The notes under the pieces are model-generated. The model did no database searches, was not told the origin of the DNA, and was given only the letters and a program-made list of their open reading frames with translations. 64,000 bases of DNA from Paratinospora sagittata (Eukaryota; Streptophyta; Magnoliopsida; Ranunculales; Menispermaceae). Every line of letters starts with the position of its first letter. The stretch's first letter is position 1. Shown here one piece after another: positions 1 to 12,362 of this stretch. The stretch spans positions 5,036,501 through 5,100,500 of the forward strand of contig CM069601.1 of assembly GCA_035771175.1 (NCBI GenBank). The letters run 5' to 3'. The position numbers and the translations under genes are program-made.

Positions 1-1519
1 GTAATATTCTCAATATTTTTAAATTCCTAACTTAAGTCCCAACATATCTAACTTAGGCCAATTCATCAATCACCATCATAGTCTATGTAGGAATACTACA
101 TAGCCCCACAATTCCCAAATGCACATAAACAAATCAATAATTCATGATTCAACCCAAATTATCAATGTCCAACCCATAGGCATCCATCATGCCCAATTTC
201 AAGTTCATGCATATTAATTCAACCCAACCATGCCCTATTGCATGAGTTTTGTAATATCTAGGCTTAGACCAAAATATAGGCCAATCAACTCAATCCGCAA
301 TAATTTGATCATAACCCTTTCAATTTACTATAATTATCAACATTCAAGCCATAACATTAATTTTGCCTTATTATGAGGTCAAGCCAACAAATAGGCCTAG
401 CCCATAACATAGCCAATATAGACCAAATATGACATGAATCAACCCAATTCATGTCCAATTACACATAATCCACAACAATTTATATAGTTCAAACCAATTG
501 AACCAAAAGCCCCAATTTGGGTAAAATCTCTACAATGAGACTTAGGATATTCTACTCGAAAACTCAATTTAACATTATGTATCATACAAATGTGCCAACA
601 TATTCAACATAGTTTACATGCATGTTATTTGGAAGACTCTAGATCTACTTCTAGGGCTTAGGTCATTTTTATGAGATCACATGAAATTTTCAAATAAAAA
701 TTGGGGCAAATGTTCCCAACATGCATAAAAACATCCTAGAAACCCAATTTATACATATGCATCTCGGTTTTGGGGGTTTCCATTGAAACCCTAACCTCAA
801 GCTTACTCAAAACCAAGGTGAAATGCTTGGAAAATACCCTTTGGGCGTGATTTAGGGTCAAGGGTTCTCATTTCCAACCTTAAAACATCAAAACCCCAAT
901 TTGGGTTCTCCCAAATCCGAAATTCATGGTGTGTTTTACACCATTTGAAAGCTAAAAAGAAACAAGATTAAAAACGTTATCTTAGAAGAAAAATGGAAGA
1001 ATCATTACCTTGGAGCAAAACCTTCAAATCCCTAGCCCCATCTCTTTCTTCCCTTCCTTTCTTTTTTTTTTCTTCTTTTTTCTTCTCTTTCTTCTTCTTT
1101 TCTCTTAAGAACGTAGGGAGAGAGGGAGATGGGATAAATGAGATTTGTTATGACTAGTATTCCATGCTCCAATGCACAAGTTACCTAAATAACACCCCAT
1201 CTCAACTACCCAATATTCAAATAAGATTTTTATATATTAATTTCACCAAATTACACAACCAACCCAATAAATTTAATTTATGTGTTGGACTCAAAATATT
1301 GGATCAAAATCTAAGGTTGAAAGGGTGAAAATAATTAATGCATTAAATAAGTTAATTTGTTTGTGGCATTCCCATAAGCCACTAATAATAATATTAATAT
1401 TAATAATTTTCTCTACAAGCATACAAAATATACGTACAATACACATCAATCGTCTACACAAACATCTAGAGTCGAGCAATACACGTCATCACGACGTCAG
1501 GTGTGAGTGAAGGTCGTTA
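1..1519. repeat. LTR-like repeat, left end outside window
   Basis: Non-coding block of the same family as 5221-8247 and 10076-12362. All share phrases such as a stretch on the abandonment of two 'ttgacatgcaagctatttgga'-like words (here near 610-640) and a pyrimidine-rich tract near 1040-1105. It ends in gtcgttaca at 1519, the counterpart of the cgtcaca end at 8247. The bases after 1519 resume a copia reverse-transcriptase frame on the minus strand, so 1519 is probably a true element end inside an older copia relic. The left end is not in the window, so size and target duplication cannot be checked. Confidence 0.5.
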
Positions 1520-1594
1520 CATTATATCTTTTAACTTTACCTTTAGAGTCTCTTTTAGTTTTAAATACCCACGTACAACCAATGGGTTTGACTC
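1520..1594 (-). pseudogene. Older Ty1/copia reverse-transcriptase relic, downstream part
   Basis: Read on the minus strand, this short stretch encodes VKPIGCTWVFKTKRDSKGK, the motif that opens the reverse-transcriptase domain of plant copia polyproteins. The frame is cut at 1519 by an LTR-like repeat and at 1594 by the copia element 1595-13232. Its upstream continuation lies beyond that element, at 13233 and above, where the minus strand reads VELNPMYKNE, the segment expected just before. The gactc at 1590-1594 is one copy of the target duplication. This is a dead fragment of the host element, older than both insertions. Confidence 0.7.
1590..1594. other. Target-site duplication gactc of the copia element (left copy)
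   Basis: Five bases identical to 13233-13237 on the other side of the element. They lie exactly outside the two LTR termini. Confidence 0.85.
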
Positions 1595-3222
1595 TATTAG
1601 AGTTTAGAAAAAGATAGAGAAGATTGTTATTTTCCGAAATAAGCTCAAGCACAGAGCATGTTCTTTCATTGTTATACTTATAAAGAAAGATACTTCGTAC
1701 ATACACCTGAGACTACACAATCATACACTCAGAGTTAGTTAGACGCTCCTCCTGGACACGTGGTACAATACCATTTGATATGTTACAACTGAATTACAGC
1801 TCAGTAACTAACAGCTAAAAGTTTAACTGAAGAACTAACACTCCAACTGTCAAGGCTAAGAGATTGTTGTTGTAACGCCCCGTAAATTGGTTAATAGTAT
1901 ATGTTGACTTGTACATATAGTAAGATACATTTATATGCATATACGTATGTGTATTGGCCTTAGAATAGTGAAAATACAAGTATGGTAGGATTATTGATAC
2001 ACTAGAATGGTAGTTGTGTCATAAACTGTCTCATACTTAGAGAAATTACAAACTGGACCGCAAGGAACGCGCTCCTATGGTGAATTCCAAATAGCGTGAT
2101 TTTTCAGTTTTCTTAATGAACACGCCCCTTCAAGGAGGAAAGCACTTCTCAAGGGAAAAACAGAGAAGAAAAATCTTATGGGCAAAGCAAGAACGCGCTC
2201 CTGCAAAGAGAAGCGTGTTCCTTGAAGCCTGGCAGTGTTTTTTTAAAAAGTCGGTGAGGCTGTTAGTTGATTTTAAAAATAGAAAACTCGCTCATTTTAG
2301 CGACTAAGAAAGGGAAAAGGAAACATGAGCTAGGGATTGTGATTCCAAGGTGAGTTTTGCTTTGATTTCAATAAAAATTGTGTAGATTTGTTCATTGTGA
2401 AAAGTTGTATGACATATGTCATTCTTGTAGATTTTTAACGATTGAATTTGTGGATTGAGGAAACGTGATTGGAGTTTGGAAGTGTGAATTTTCATGGGCA
2501 ATTGATAGGTAAATGATTTGTGACTAGAATAGATTTTATTGCCTTTGATTTGGTGCAAAGAGAATGAATTTTCATGGAGGAAAACTCCATCTCTGCAGCT
2601 GCAAGCAGCTGAGGGTTTGGGGAGTTTTTCTAGTATTGTTCTGCAAAATTAATGTATGATTGAGCTGGAAATGAATTGGAGAATAATCAGTTGTTATTTG
2701 TATGTAATTTACAGCTAGAATTGTGGATTGAATAGGTGATTTGAGCGAACTTAAGTGAGCAGCTAGTTTGTCGAGCAATAGGCGTCGCGTTGTTAGTGAG
2801 TATTTCGTGACTTTGGTCTTTTATGTAAATGTTTGAGAATATTAGAATGTTTAAATACTCTCTTGAGTTATAGTTATGTAAATAACACTATTTATAGTAA
2901 TTGTATCACATAGATGGGTATGGATGGTTGTATATGGATGTGTATATGTGGGTTGTAAGGTATACATGATAAACGGAAATGAATGATCATATATATACTG
3001 TGTCGTGTTTGTCTTTGAGAAAATCAGGTTGTGATATCATGAATAAACAAAGAAGACTTTGTCAAAATCTTGGAAAAGAATTTAGGGTATAATTATGATG
3101 TCAGGCTGATAAGGTATTATGTATGTCGTCATATGACGTATATAGTATTATGTGCCGATCGTGACGTTACTCATACGGAGTGGTCCACGACAGTTTCCAA
3201 CACTTGTGACTTAGCTCTATCA
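1595..3222 (-). repeat. 3' LTR of the copia element, split by an insertion
   Basis: Matches 12925-13232 closely, apart from about 25 substitutions and a 7-bp deletion in a short gctaaca repeat. It is broken after 1870 and resumes at 3198. Its outer end reads tattag in place of tgtcag, two C-to-T-type changes at the terminus. The inner end ctctatca at 3215-3222 abuts the polypurine tract. Confidence 0.9.
1871..3192 (+). mobile_element. Solo LTR inserted in the copia 3' LTR
   Basis: Starts tgtaacgccccgtaaattgg, a start typical of plant Ty3/gypsy LTRs, and ends tccacgaca. The intact copia LTR at the other end gives the empty site: attgttgctgacacttg is uninterrupted there, while here the same words flank the block. 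The flanking pentamers are gttgt (1866-1870) and gtttc (3193-3197), an imperfect duplication of an original gttgc. No coding sequence or primer site is seen in the 1322 bp, so a solo LTR left by recombination is the simplest reading. Confidence 0.75.
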
Positions 3223-3231
3223 TCCCCCCTC
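3223..3231 (-). other. Polypurine tract of the copia element
   Basis: On the minus strand gagggggga directly precedes the 3' LTR start tgatagagc. This is the plus-strand priming site of LTR retrotransposons. Confidence 0.8.
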
Positions 3232-3278
3232 AAGCGAGAGGGCTTGCAGAGATGGAGCTTGGATTTCAAGTAGAGAAA

Positions 3279-3877
3279 CTAAGGAGAAGACAACACCTTG
3301 GTTAGGATGTCACCAATCTGATCATGAGACAGAACGTATCGAATTTGAATTTCAAAATAAAGAACCCTATCACGAATATAATGCATATCAATTTCAATAT
3401 GTTTTGTTCGTGCATGAAGAATTGGATTTGCTGCAAGGGCAGCGGCATTGACATTATCACACCATATCACAGGGGAATGTGGAGACGAAAACCCCAATTC
3501 ATGAAGACGACCTCTAAGCCATGAGATTTCAGTAGCTATATTGGCAAGAGGCCGGTACTCACTTTCAGTGCTTGATCTCGCCACTATCGATTGCTTCTTG
3601 GATGACCATGAGACAAGGTTAGAACCAAGATAAAAGAGATACCCCCTTGCCCCCCTCCAATTGATTTCCTATCATCAATAGAGCTAGCCCAATCAGAATC
3701 GGAAAATGCCTCAAGATTTAGTGATGAACGAGGAGTAAATTTGAGCCCTTCCGAGATGGTTCCTTTTAGATAACGAAGAAGCCTCTTGCAAGCTTGCCAG
3801 TGTGTAGATGTAGGTTGATGCATGAATTGGCTTAATTTGTTGACAAGAAAAGCAATATCAGGTTGTGTTATGGACAA
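3279..3877 (-). pseudogene. Copia RNase H domain (degraded)
   Basis: Two minus-strand frames, joined by a frameshift near 3584-3640, carry the copia RNase H region. The first (3877-3584) has the lead-in [19 protein letters not shown], then [15 protein letters not shown] and [15 protein letters not shown]. The second (3584-3279) has ARSSTESEYRPLANIATEI, then VIWCDNVNAAALAANPILH and ARTKHIEIDMHYIRDRV, ending QIGDILTK. The order and the spacing to the polypurine tract are those of an intact element. The glycine run at the join marks the damage. Confidence 0.9.
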
Positions 3878-4107
3878 GTACTAAAGAGCACCAATAGTGC
3901 TTCGATAGAGACGAGTATCATGGAATGGTTCACCAGATGATAAGGATAAGGGAACAAAAGTAGAGGCAGGGGAAGAGATCGATTTGGCACCATCCATGTT
4001 CGTTTTCACCAATTTATCAGCTATGTATTTAAACTTAGATAGGTAAAGGCCGAAAGTGTCCCTATGGAATTCAACACCTAGAAAATAATGTAAGGATCCC
4101 TAGTCCT

Positions 4108-4917
4108 TTAGAAATAAGGTTGAATTGACACTAAGCTGGAAATGAGCTTAGAATCAGTTCCTGTCAATAAAATATCATCAACATATACCAAGAGAATAAC
4201 CAGTTGTGTAGCAGTCCGGAGTATGAATAAAGAGTGATCAGACTTGGTATGAATAAAACCCCATGAAATGAAAGTAGTACGATGCTTATCAAACCATGCA
4301 CACGGCGCCTGTTTGAGTCCATATAAAGCTTTGTTGAGACGACACACATGAGTGGGCTTTGAAACATCTACAAAGCCTTCCAGTTGAGGCATATAAATTG
4401 TCTCTAAAAGGGTTTCGTTCAAGAAGGCGTTATTCACATCCAAATGGCGTACATCACACCCCTTTGACACAGCCAAAGCAAGAACAAGACGTATTGTGGT
4501 GTGTTTTACAACGAGGTTGAAAGTTTAATCGTAATCAAATCCGGGAGTTTGGTGGAAACCCTTTGCAACGAGTCAGGCTTTGTATCTTTCAACACTACCA
4601 TCCGCATGTAACTTTGTTTTAAACACCCATTTGTTGTCAACCAAGCTCATAAAAGGATGAAATGGTACCAAAACCTAGGTTTTGTTGTGAATGAGAGCAG
4701 CAAACTCAGTTGTCATGGCTTGTTTCCAATGAGGAACAACGACAACCTTTTTAGTCGTAACAGGTTCAGATGGAGGTGGAGCAACAAGCGGCGGATGAGA
4801 AATAATGAGCAGCATTTTAGACTTAAAAATATTTTTCTTAGCATGAGTAATCATGGGATGCCCAGAGGAAGAAGTGGTGCCACATGTAGTAGCAAGTGTA
4901 GATGATTTTGGTAACAT
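4108..4917 (-). pseudogene. Copia reverse transcriptase (degraded)
   Basis: The minus-strand frame 4476-4108 holds DVRHLDVNNAFLNETLLETI, LNKALYGLKQAPCAWFDK and the catalytic YVDD motif in LLVYVDDILLTG, all diagnostic of copia reverse transcriptase. Upstream, 4917-4675 contains HPMITHAKKNIFKSK and HWKQAMTTEFAALIHNKTW-like text, which precede the polymerase in this group. The stretch between (4657-4480) shows the W-x-L-V...W-VFK lead-in only with frameshifts. The domain is not functional as it stands. Confidence 0.9.
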
Positions 4918-5220
4918 GGTTGATGCATTTTCCTGCTATAGAAGAGTTCTATCAGCATCAGAAGATGAGGCGAGAGAGGTATGTAAAGCATTCAACCCGT
5001 TACAAAATAAGATAGGAGAGATATCTTCTTGAAGAGAATCAGGTACAGCAGCATGAATATATAATGGTTGAGAAGTAGAGAACGACATAGCTGGAAGATT
5101 AGTGCAATTATCTGTGTCTTAAGGAATTCTTTAGAAAACTCGCAACAAATGGAAAAGAGGATTCATCAAAAACTACATTCCAAGAAATATACTATCTTCC
5201 CGAGGAGTGGAGACAATTAT
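4918..5220 (-). pseudogene. Copia integrase-reverse transcriptase linker (degraded)
   Basis: On the minus strand the end next to the LTR insertion reads a decayed NCLHSS..., followed in another frame by NVVFDESSFPF, the usual copia text after the integrase core (C-L...VYISR-VVFDE--FPF). It continues directly the frame ending at 8253 across the inserted LTR. The rest is a low-complexity linker with frameshifts. Confidence 0.7.
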
Positions 5221-8200
5221 TGTGGCGACCCCGCGCCCCGGACCACCAACCCGGCAGGGAATGGCATGCGGAATGCCGGGGCGGGACGCCCGGCGTAGGC
5301 ATCTCCGACCACTCCTCAACTCCCGTGAGGTGGTTGAGACCCTACGAGCCTTATCTCAAACAACGACATAATATCAAAAGGTACTAAACAAAACTACCCA
5401 CCGTATTAATCATCAAAGACAAGAGATAATCCATAAAAATGAACCATAAATAAAATCATAATCCCTACAGTCCATTAAAATTGACATACACATAAAGTCC
5501 AAAATTGTGGGTACAAATAAAAACTGTCATATGCCCACATGGTTTATCTAACAAGTCCCAACTCACCCATACTACAATGTGGTAAGTGTTATAATTACAT
5601 AATCCAAAATATAATACTTCATAATTTAAAACACAGTTCAATCAAAATGCCTCACAACTCACATCGAGGCTTTGGATTCTCTCGCAGGCAAGGCCCTCAA
5701 GATATAACTACTCCTTTGCCCTTATTCGGGACAGAAGGACCTGAAAGAGGAAAATGAGGGTGAGCCAACGGTGCCCAGTGAATAGAATTCAGATATGCTA
5801 TCAATACTCATCAATAAATATCATGTATGCATGTCAATGTGTAGCATGATTTAAAAGCTCATAACATATAGATATCAAACATTTATAATAAGTTCGATGC
5901 AAGTAAAAGCTTATCAATTTGGATCCACATTCCACATGCATTGGGTTACTAGTATACGTCTATTTCACCGTACCGTTGATCCCAATCATGTTTATTTTGG
6001 GTTACTAGTGCACGTCTATTTCACCGTACCGTTGACCTCAATCTCTTCCTTTCCTAAAACCCTCCTATGACAAGGTTAAGTCCCCCTATTAGCCAGATAG
6101 ACGGGCCCAACCAAAGTCATAAGGTTTTCTCAAATCAATGCATGATTCAAAACATTAGAACACATTCATGCTTTCAACATACAATATATAAGTGATATGA
6201 TGACATAAAAGATATAATCATAAATGAAGTCTACTCACAACCAAGCCTCGCGAGAGTATTTAACCACACACGACCACCAAACCGAATCAACCCAATCAAG
6301 ATCCTGAAACATACATCAATATCCTACCATACATCAATTTTTATGCTCAATCACATAGACATTACACATCAACCCTAAATCAGCCCACATATAAACAATA
6401 GGCCTAAATCCCATCTAATCCCATCATTCAACTCAAATCACATGACTTAGGCCTCTAATGCATAGTTCTCATACATAAACCATTCTATTAATCAAAAATA
6501 CTGATTTTCAATTCCTTAGGCATAAACATGCCCAACGTTGGTCACTTGATCACAAGTAGGCCTAACCCATGATATGGTCACAACCACCAAATCAGTAGCA
6601 TAATCAACTCTAATCATGCTTAATTAAACATAAGTTGCATCAATTCAATGATTCTAGGCCAAAAGCATCAAAAGCCCTAAAATATGAAATTTTCCATACT
6701 TAGGTCATATTGTCGATTTACACTAGGTCACCATGTTCAGCCATGTATATCACTAATTTTGCATCATGGGTTCATCAACAATGGCAACTAGGTCAACATA
6801 GTTGACATGCAAGCTATTTGGAAAGGTCTAAGTTCATATTCTAAATTTAGGTCTAATACAAGCAACCCTACCAATTCTTCATTTACTATTCTGTTCAGAT
6901 GTATCAATATACCAACAGAAATATGTAATAACAAAATCAACCGTACAGATTGAAGTATGTGAAGATACAAACCTTCTGTCCAAATATCAGCCCAATCCAA
7001 CGGTGGACCGAAAAGATAAGTATATTTGATGAACAAGTCTCTAATCAGACAATTTCTCCTTTCCTGCTGCAAATACTCAAACTCAGATGACTATATCACA
7101 CAAAATACTAAACTAATACACATCTCCACCGATCAGAATACATAAATATCAGTTATAAACTACATTCCCAAATTTGATATCCATCCAACGGTATATCTAG
7201 GAGATCTATAAGTTTGAGCGAAACACCACGAGAAATCCAGAATCTCTGACCAGCTTTGTTTTAGAGGTTAGATCTCTCAGAAGAGACCCTAAATAAAGAT
7301 CTCCACCGTTCAGAATTCAGAACTATCAGTTGTACACGACATACCCAAATTTTATATCCATCCAACGGTAGATTAAGGAGATCTAGAAGTGTGAGCGGAA
7401 CGGCGCGAGAATTCCAGACTATCCGACCCACTTTGTTTGAGAGGTTAGATCTCTTAGAGGAAACCTCGGATCAAGATCTTCACCGCCCAGAATGAATAAC
7501 CATAATCTACGAACTTGCTGACAAATTTTGAGCTCAATCTGACCATGTATTCGGAAGATCCGCCTCTTTGATGAAAATGTCGCAGGGATCTTCCTCCTGC
7601 AACTCTCTCCTTCTTTCTCTTCTTCTTTCCTTTCTCTTCTTTTCTTTCTCTTCTTCTTTCCTTTCTCTCCACTCACCTCTTTCTAGCACTTCCTTGATTC
7701 CTTCCTCCACTCACCTCACTTTCTAGCACATTCTTGGATTCTTTCCTCCACTCACCTCATTTTCTAGCACATTCTTGGATTCTCTCCTCCACTCACCTTA
7801 TTTTCTAGCACATTCTTAGATTCTAGAAGTGGGCATGGGACACTTGTCCACTTTCATGCACCAACCTTCACATGTGTTGGTCTCGTACTACCCATACCAA
7901 CCACATGTACTTTAACCAATCTCATGCTTCCATGTATTTTAAATGTTCAATCCATTTAATACACCAAATTTTCATTCTCATTTATCCTTTTATTCAATCA
8001 ATCCTAACCCATATCAATTCATGGTTTAATGGGCTCATGCATAAATAATAACATATGCATTATACTTTAATTTAACATGACCCATATACAATTTATGATA
8101 CACATATTTATATACATTATCAAGCATCAACTATACAAACATTAAACAACCATCAAACAAACACCAAACATATCAAGGCAACACATAGAGTTTGGGCAAA

Positions 8201-8247
8201 GTGCAATTGGGTTATGGGCTAGATGAAATAATTTTCGGGGCGTCACA
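5221..8247. mobile_element. Solo LTR, 3.0 kb, with 5-bp target duplication
   Basis: Begins tgtggcgaccccgcgcc and ends cggggcgtcaca, with near-inverted termini (tgtggcg and tgtgacg). It is flanked by perfect attat copies at 5216-5220 and 8248-8252. Removing it rejoins copia integrase text (GYSSSHEGYN) to the downstream linker, which confirms both ends. No convincing coding frame is seen. It contains a pyrimidine-rich tract at about 7605-7680 followed by three imperfect repeats of a roughly 50-bp unit (ttctagcac(a)ttcttggattc) up to about 7820. The terminal sequence suggests Ty3/gypsy; orientation is undecided. Confidence 0.85.
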
Positions 8248-8252
8248 ATTAT

Positions 8253-9049
8253 AACCCTCGTGAGAGCTAGAATACCCAATAAACACACATATGTCCAATC
8301 TAAATTGAAGCTTATTCAAATTGTAGGGACTAAGGTGTGGAAAAAAAGCACATCCAAAAAACTTGAACATAGAATAATTCGGCACGCCCATCAGGGCATT
8401 GGCTCAATGGTTTGAGTAGAGCGGCAGAAGATGTTGTCTGAGGCAATGGTCTGAAGTTTGAGCCTTAGATTGGCAAGATTAATTCCCTGGTTTATCCTGG
8501 ACTAATGCGCGGTGGGTGCATGTAGGTCCAAGTGCACTAGTCTGGCGTAAACAAGGATACCACCGCTTCACAAAAAAGAAAAAAAGAAAAATTCGGCACA
8601 TGATTAGACACCACTTGATAAGGTGAAATATTCGTAAGTACTGGAGTAGGTAGTCGGTTTATAAGAAAAATCGCAGTAGAAAAAGCAATTCACCAAAATT
8701 CAATGGGCATTGATGCATGAGCAAGTAATGTGAGACTTGTTTTTACTATATGACAATGTTTTCGCTCAGTATCATTTTATTGATGAACACGAGGACAAGG
8801 ATGTTGAAAATGAATACCTTCATCATCTAACACTTTTAGGAATGGTCGAAATTCACCACCCCAATCCAATTGCACAGCTTTAATCTTTGTACCAAATTGA
8901 TTCTCAACTTGCTTTTTGAAGGATTGGAAAACAGATAGTGCTTGAGATTTGAGTTCCATAGGATATATCCAAGTAAATCGACTATAATCATCTACAAAAT
9001 GAATGTAATACCAAAAGTCTTCCCTTGATAAAAATGGAGCAGGCCCCAA
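8253..9049 (-). pseudogene. Copia integrase, C-terminal part (degraded, SINE inside)
   Basis: On the minus strand 9049-8777 carries FVDDYSRFTWIYPMELKSQA, then VENQFGTKIKAVQLDWGGEF and DEGIHFQHPCP, the catalytic-core text of copia integrase. From 8375 to 8253 it continues YSMFKFFGCAFFPHLSPYN and FRLDICVFIGYSSSHEGYN, the conserved tail. A SINE at 8386-8589 with its duplication interrupts the frame, and the 3-kb LTR cuts it at 8253. Confidence 0.9.
8386..8589 (+). mobile_element. tRNA-derived SINE with 10-bp target duplication
   Basis: About 204 bp with a tRNA-like head: ggctcaatggtttgag resembles a pol III A box and the region around agtttgagcc the B box. It ends in an A-rich tail (aaaaaagaaaaaaagaaaa). 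The decamer aattcggcac is repeated at 8376-8385 and 8590-8599. Removing one copy restores copia integrase text. Head, tail and duplication together make this a firm call. Confidence 0.88.
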
Positions 9050-10075
9050 ACATTCGTGTGAATTAAATCAAGAACATGTGAGGTTTTAGTTGAAGCAGAG
9101 CTCTTACCCTTTTGACAAGCAACACAAAATAATCGATAATCATTTGGAGTTTCCCCAATCTTATTCATAATACCAAGAACCGTTTTAGCATTAGGATGGC
9201 CTAACCTATGGTTCCATGTGTTAACACTTGTAGTAGAAAAGACATTAGGAGAAACAAAATCTTTATTGTCAAATAAGTTGTGTACAAGTGTGTTCATATA
9301 CACACACGGATCAATACTTCCATTACAGGTCATGGACTTAGAATTTGCTATACCTGAACTTGCACAAGAAACATCAGCAGCAGTAGAGACAGGACCGATT
9401 GTGTATAGCCTTCCTTTAAGCATCCCTTGGAGCAATATTTTCCTTGAAGTTTTGTCATTCACATAACAACAATTTGAGTGAAATTCAGCTATCACAGTAT
9501 TATCATTTGTTAACTTGGAGACGCTTATCCGATTTTTTGTGATTTTAGGAACTTGAAGAATAGAATCAAGAACCAACGTAGATGAAGATGTAGATAAAAA
9601 AGAAGAACCAATATGTGAAATATCCAACTGCTTCCCATTGCTAACTGCAATGCGCTCAAATCCATTGTAATCAAAGGCCAAATTCAGGTTATTAAAATCA
9701 TAGGTAACATGATTTGTAGCTCCACTGTCCGCATACCAATTCGAATCATTAAAAACCTCAGGTGTTGTAACATACACAGCTGGAGAGTATGTAGACAGTT
9801 GAGCATTCTTCCCAGGATTCTGAGATTGTGGTGGAGCTCCTTGAAAATTGGGATCATACCAAATATAAGTAAAATGTCCAACCTTGAAGCAAAATTGACA
9901 TATCAACTTGTTTCCATAGCATCTCCCCCCTCCACGAAAACCACCTCAATGGTACCATTAAAGTTAGAAGGATTACTTTTCTGTTCCATTACATTTGCAG
10001 GCATAGGTTGAGAGGTTTTTGAAACCAGATCATTTTCACTATGCAACCTCTCCAGTCAATTTTCATGACTCATCA
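8992..10075 (-). pseudogene. Copia gag C-terminus, protease and integrase N-terminus
   Basis: The minus-strand frame 9906-8992 holds ICQFCFKVGHFTYIWYDPNF (the gag zinc knuckle C-x2-C-x4-H with the last Cys lost), WYADSGATNHVT (aspartic protease active site D-S-G), WNHRLGHPNAKTVLGIMNKI (pre-integrase zinc-binding part) and CVACQKGKSSA. Upstream, 10075-9910 reads MSHENxLERLHSENDLVSK, the end of the gag domain. The D-S-G triad is present, but frames are broken around 9040 and 9910, so the polyprotein is dead. Confidence 0.9.
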
Positions 10076-12362
10076 TGTGGCGTCCCCACACCCCGGACCA
10101 CCAACCCTACAAGGAATAGCGTGTGGAATGCCGAGGCGGGACGCCCGGCGTAGGCATCTCCAACCACCCCTCAACCCACATGAGGTGGTTGAGACCCTAC
10201 TAGCCTTATCTAAAACAATCCTACCATCCATAATAATTCAAGACAAGATAAATCCATAAAAAATCCACAATCCCAACAGTCCATCAAGATGGACATTACA
10301 CATAAAGATCTAAAAACCACGGGTACAAAAAAAAACAATCACCATATACCCTTATGGCCCATCTATCAAGTCCCAACTCACCAAATACTACAAAAGTGAT
10401 AAGTGATATAATTACATAGTCCATATTATGTTTACATCATAATTAAAACAAAGTTCACAAAAAAAAATGCCTCATAACTCACGTTGAGGCCTTAAACTCT
10501 ACGCCGGCAAGGCCCTCAAGAGATGACTACTCTCTTGCCCTTATCCTGAACAGAAGGACCTGAAAAAGGAAAATGAGGATAAGCCAATGGTGCCCAGTGA
10601 ATAGAATTCAGATATGCCATCATTACTCATCAATAAAATATCATGTATGCATGTCAATGTGTAAAATGATTTAAAGCTCATAGCATATGGATATCAAGCA
10701 TTTATAATAAAATTCGATACAAGTAAAAGCCTATCATTTGGATTCCACATTTCATATGCATTGAGGTTATTAGTCCACGTCTATTTTATAGTATCATTCT
10801 CATTCCCAATCATATTCATTTGGGGTTACCAGTGCACGTCTATTTCACCGTACCGTTCCCATCCTCAAATACTTACTTTCTAAAATGTTAAGTCTCCCTA
10901 CTAGCCAGATAGATGAGCCAAACCAAGGTCATAAGGTTTTCTTAAATTAATGCATCATTCAAACCATTAGAACACATTCATGCTTTCAACATAAAACATA
11001 TAAGTAATATGATGACATAAAATATTTAAACATAAATGAAGTCTACTCACAACCAAGCCTCACGAGAGTATCTAACCACACACGATAACCAAACCGAATC
11101 AACCAAAATTAAGATCCTAAAATAATCATCATCACCCATACATATATCAAATTCCTATGGTCAACCACATAGACATGTACATCAACCTTAAATCAGACCA
11201 CATATAAACAATACGCCTAAATCTCATTTAATTACCACATACAACACAAAAATACATGCCATAGGCCTCAAATGCCTAATTCCCACTCATAAATCACTCA
11301 ATTCATCAAAAATATTGATTTTCCATCCTTAGGCATAAATATGCCCAAATTGGAGAATTTGGTCACAAGTTGGCATAACTCTTGACATGGTCACCACCAG
11401 CTAATCAGTAGCATAATCAACCCTAATCATGCTTAATTAGACATAAATTGCATCAATTCAATGATTCTAGGTGAAAAGCATCAAAAGCCTTAAAATATGG
11501 AATTTTCCATACTTAGGCCAGATTGTCGATTTATACTAGGTCACCATGTTCAGCCATGTATATCACTGATTTTGCATCATGGGTTCATCAACAATGGTCA
11601 CTAGGTCAACATAGTTGACATGCAAGACTTGTTCTCAACTCTAAGTCAAGGAACCAAGTAAAGGTCGTTTATACTAAACCCTATGATTTCTCTATGGAAA
11701 TCTCTAACAAAATGCATGGATCAGTTCTAGCATCCATAAGCCTAACATAGATGACATGCAAGCTATTTGGAATCTAAGGCCATGAACCAAGGGTAGGTCC
11801 ATTTACAAAGAGTTCCACCAAATCCAAGAGAGAAATTGGGAAAAATGGTATTAATGGCCTCCATTCAACACTAGGGTACATTAAAACATACATGCAAAGG
11901 AACCCTAGGTCTGAAACACTCATAACTGAAAATCCATAGCATTCCTTAGGTCAAAATACAGCTCATTTGCGCAAATGAAAGAGACTAATGGAAGAAAAAT
12001 GGGAAATCATATCACCTTGGGTGAGATTTGAGCAAGGGACCTCAAAAACCCTAACTTTTCTCCACTCTATCTCCTCTCCACCCTTTTCCCTTTCTTCTCC
12101 AAGTCAAAAACATGCAAATGACCAAAAATTAGGTGTACATTGCTTAAATACTCAAAATTGGGGCCACACACAAAAATCTGTCAAAAAACTGCATTTTTCA
12201 GGCATGGAGCGCGCTCCACTCTGGGCCAGAATTTTCAAACTTCATTTCGTCATTGCGCACTCAATACACATCAGAATTTCGCGTATAGCCAGACATTTTC
12301 TATGTAAAAATGCATTCCGGACTCATTTCTAATGTCCCCAAGTCCATTTGACAGACCCCACA
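10076..12362. mobile_element. Second copy of the 5221 LTR family, ends uncertain on the right
   Basis: Starts tgtggcgtccccacaccccgg. Over roughly its first 1.5 kb it parallels 5221-6800 almost word for word (for example ggcgggacgcccggcgtagg, and the shared phrase on gcatcatgggttcatcaac). Its right part differs and contains cgcgctcc words also seen in 1871-3192. The right end is placed at gaccccaca near 12362, where copia gag text resumes. The flanking pentamers catca and taaag do not match, and about 25 codons of gag seem to be missing, so a deletion may have removed the duplication. Confidence 0.65.

Noticed and set aside
1280..1510. Open frames on both strands near the end of the first LTR-like block
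   Set aside because: Short, low-complexity and inside a repeat; no motif.
3324..3524. Plus-strand frame opposite copia RNase H
   Set aside because: Shadow of the minus-strand coding sequence.
7419..7676. Minus-strand K/R/E-rich frames
   Set aside because: They read a pyrimidine-rich tract of the solo LTR; simple-sequence artefact.
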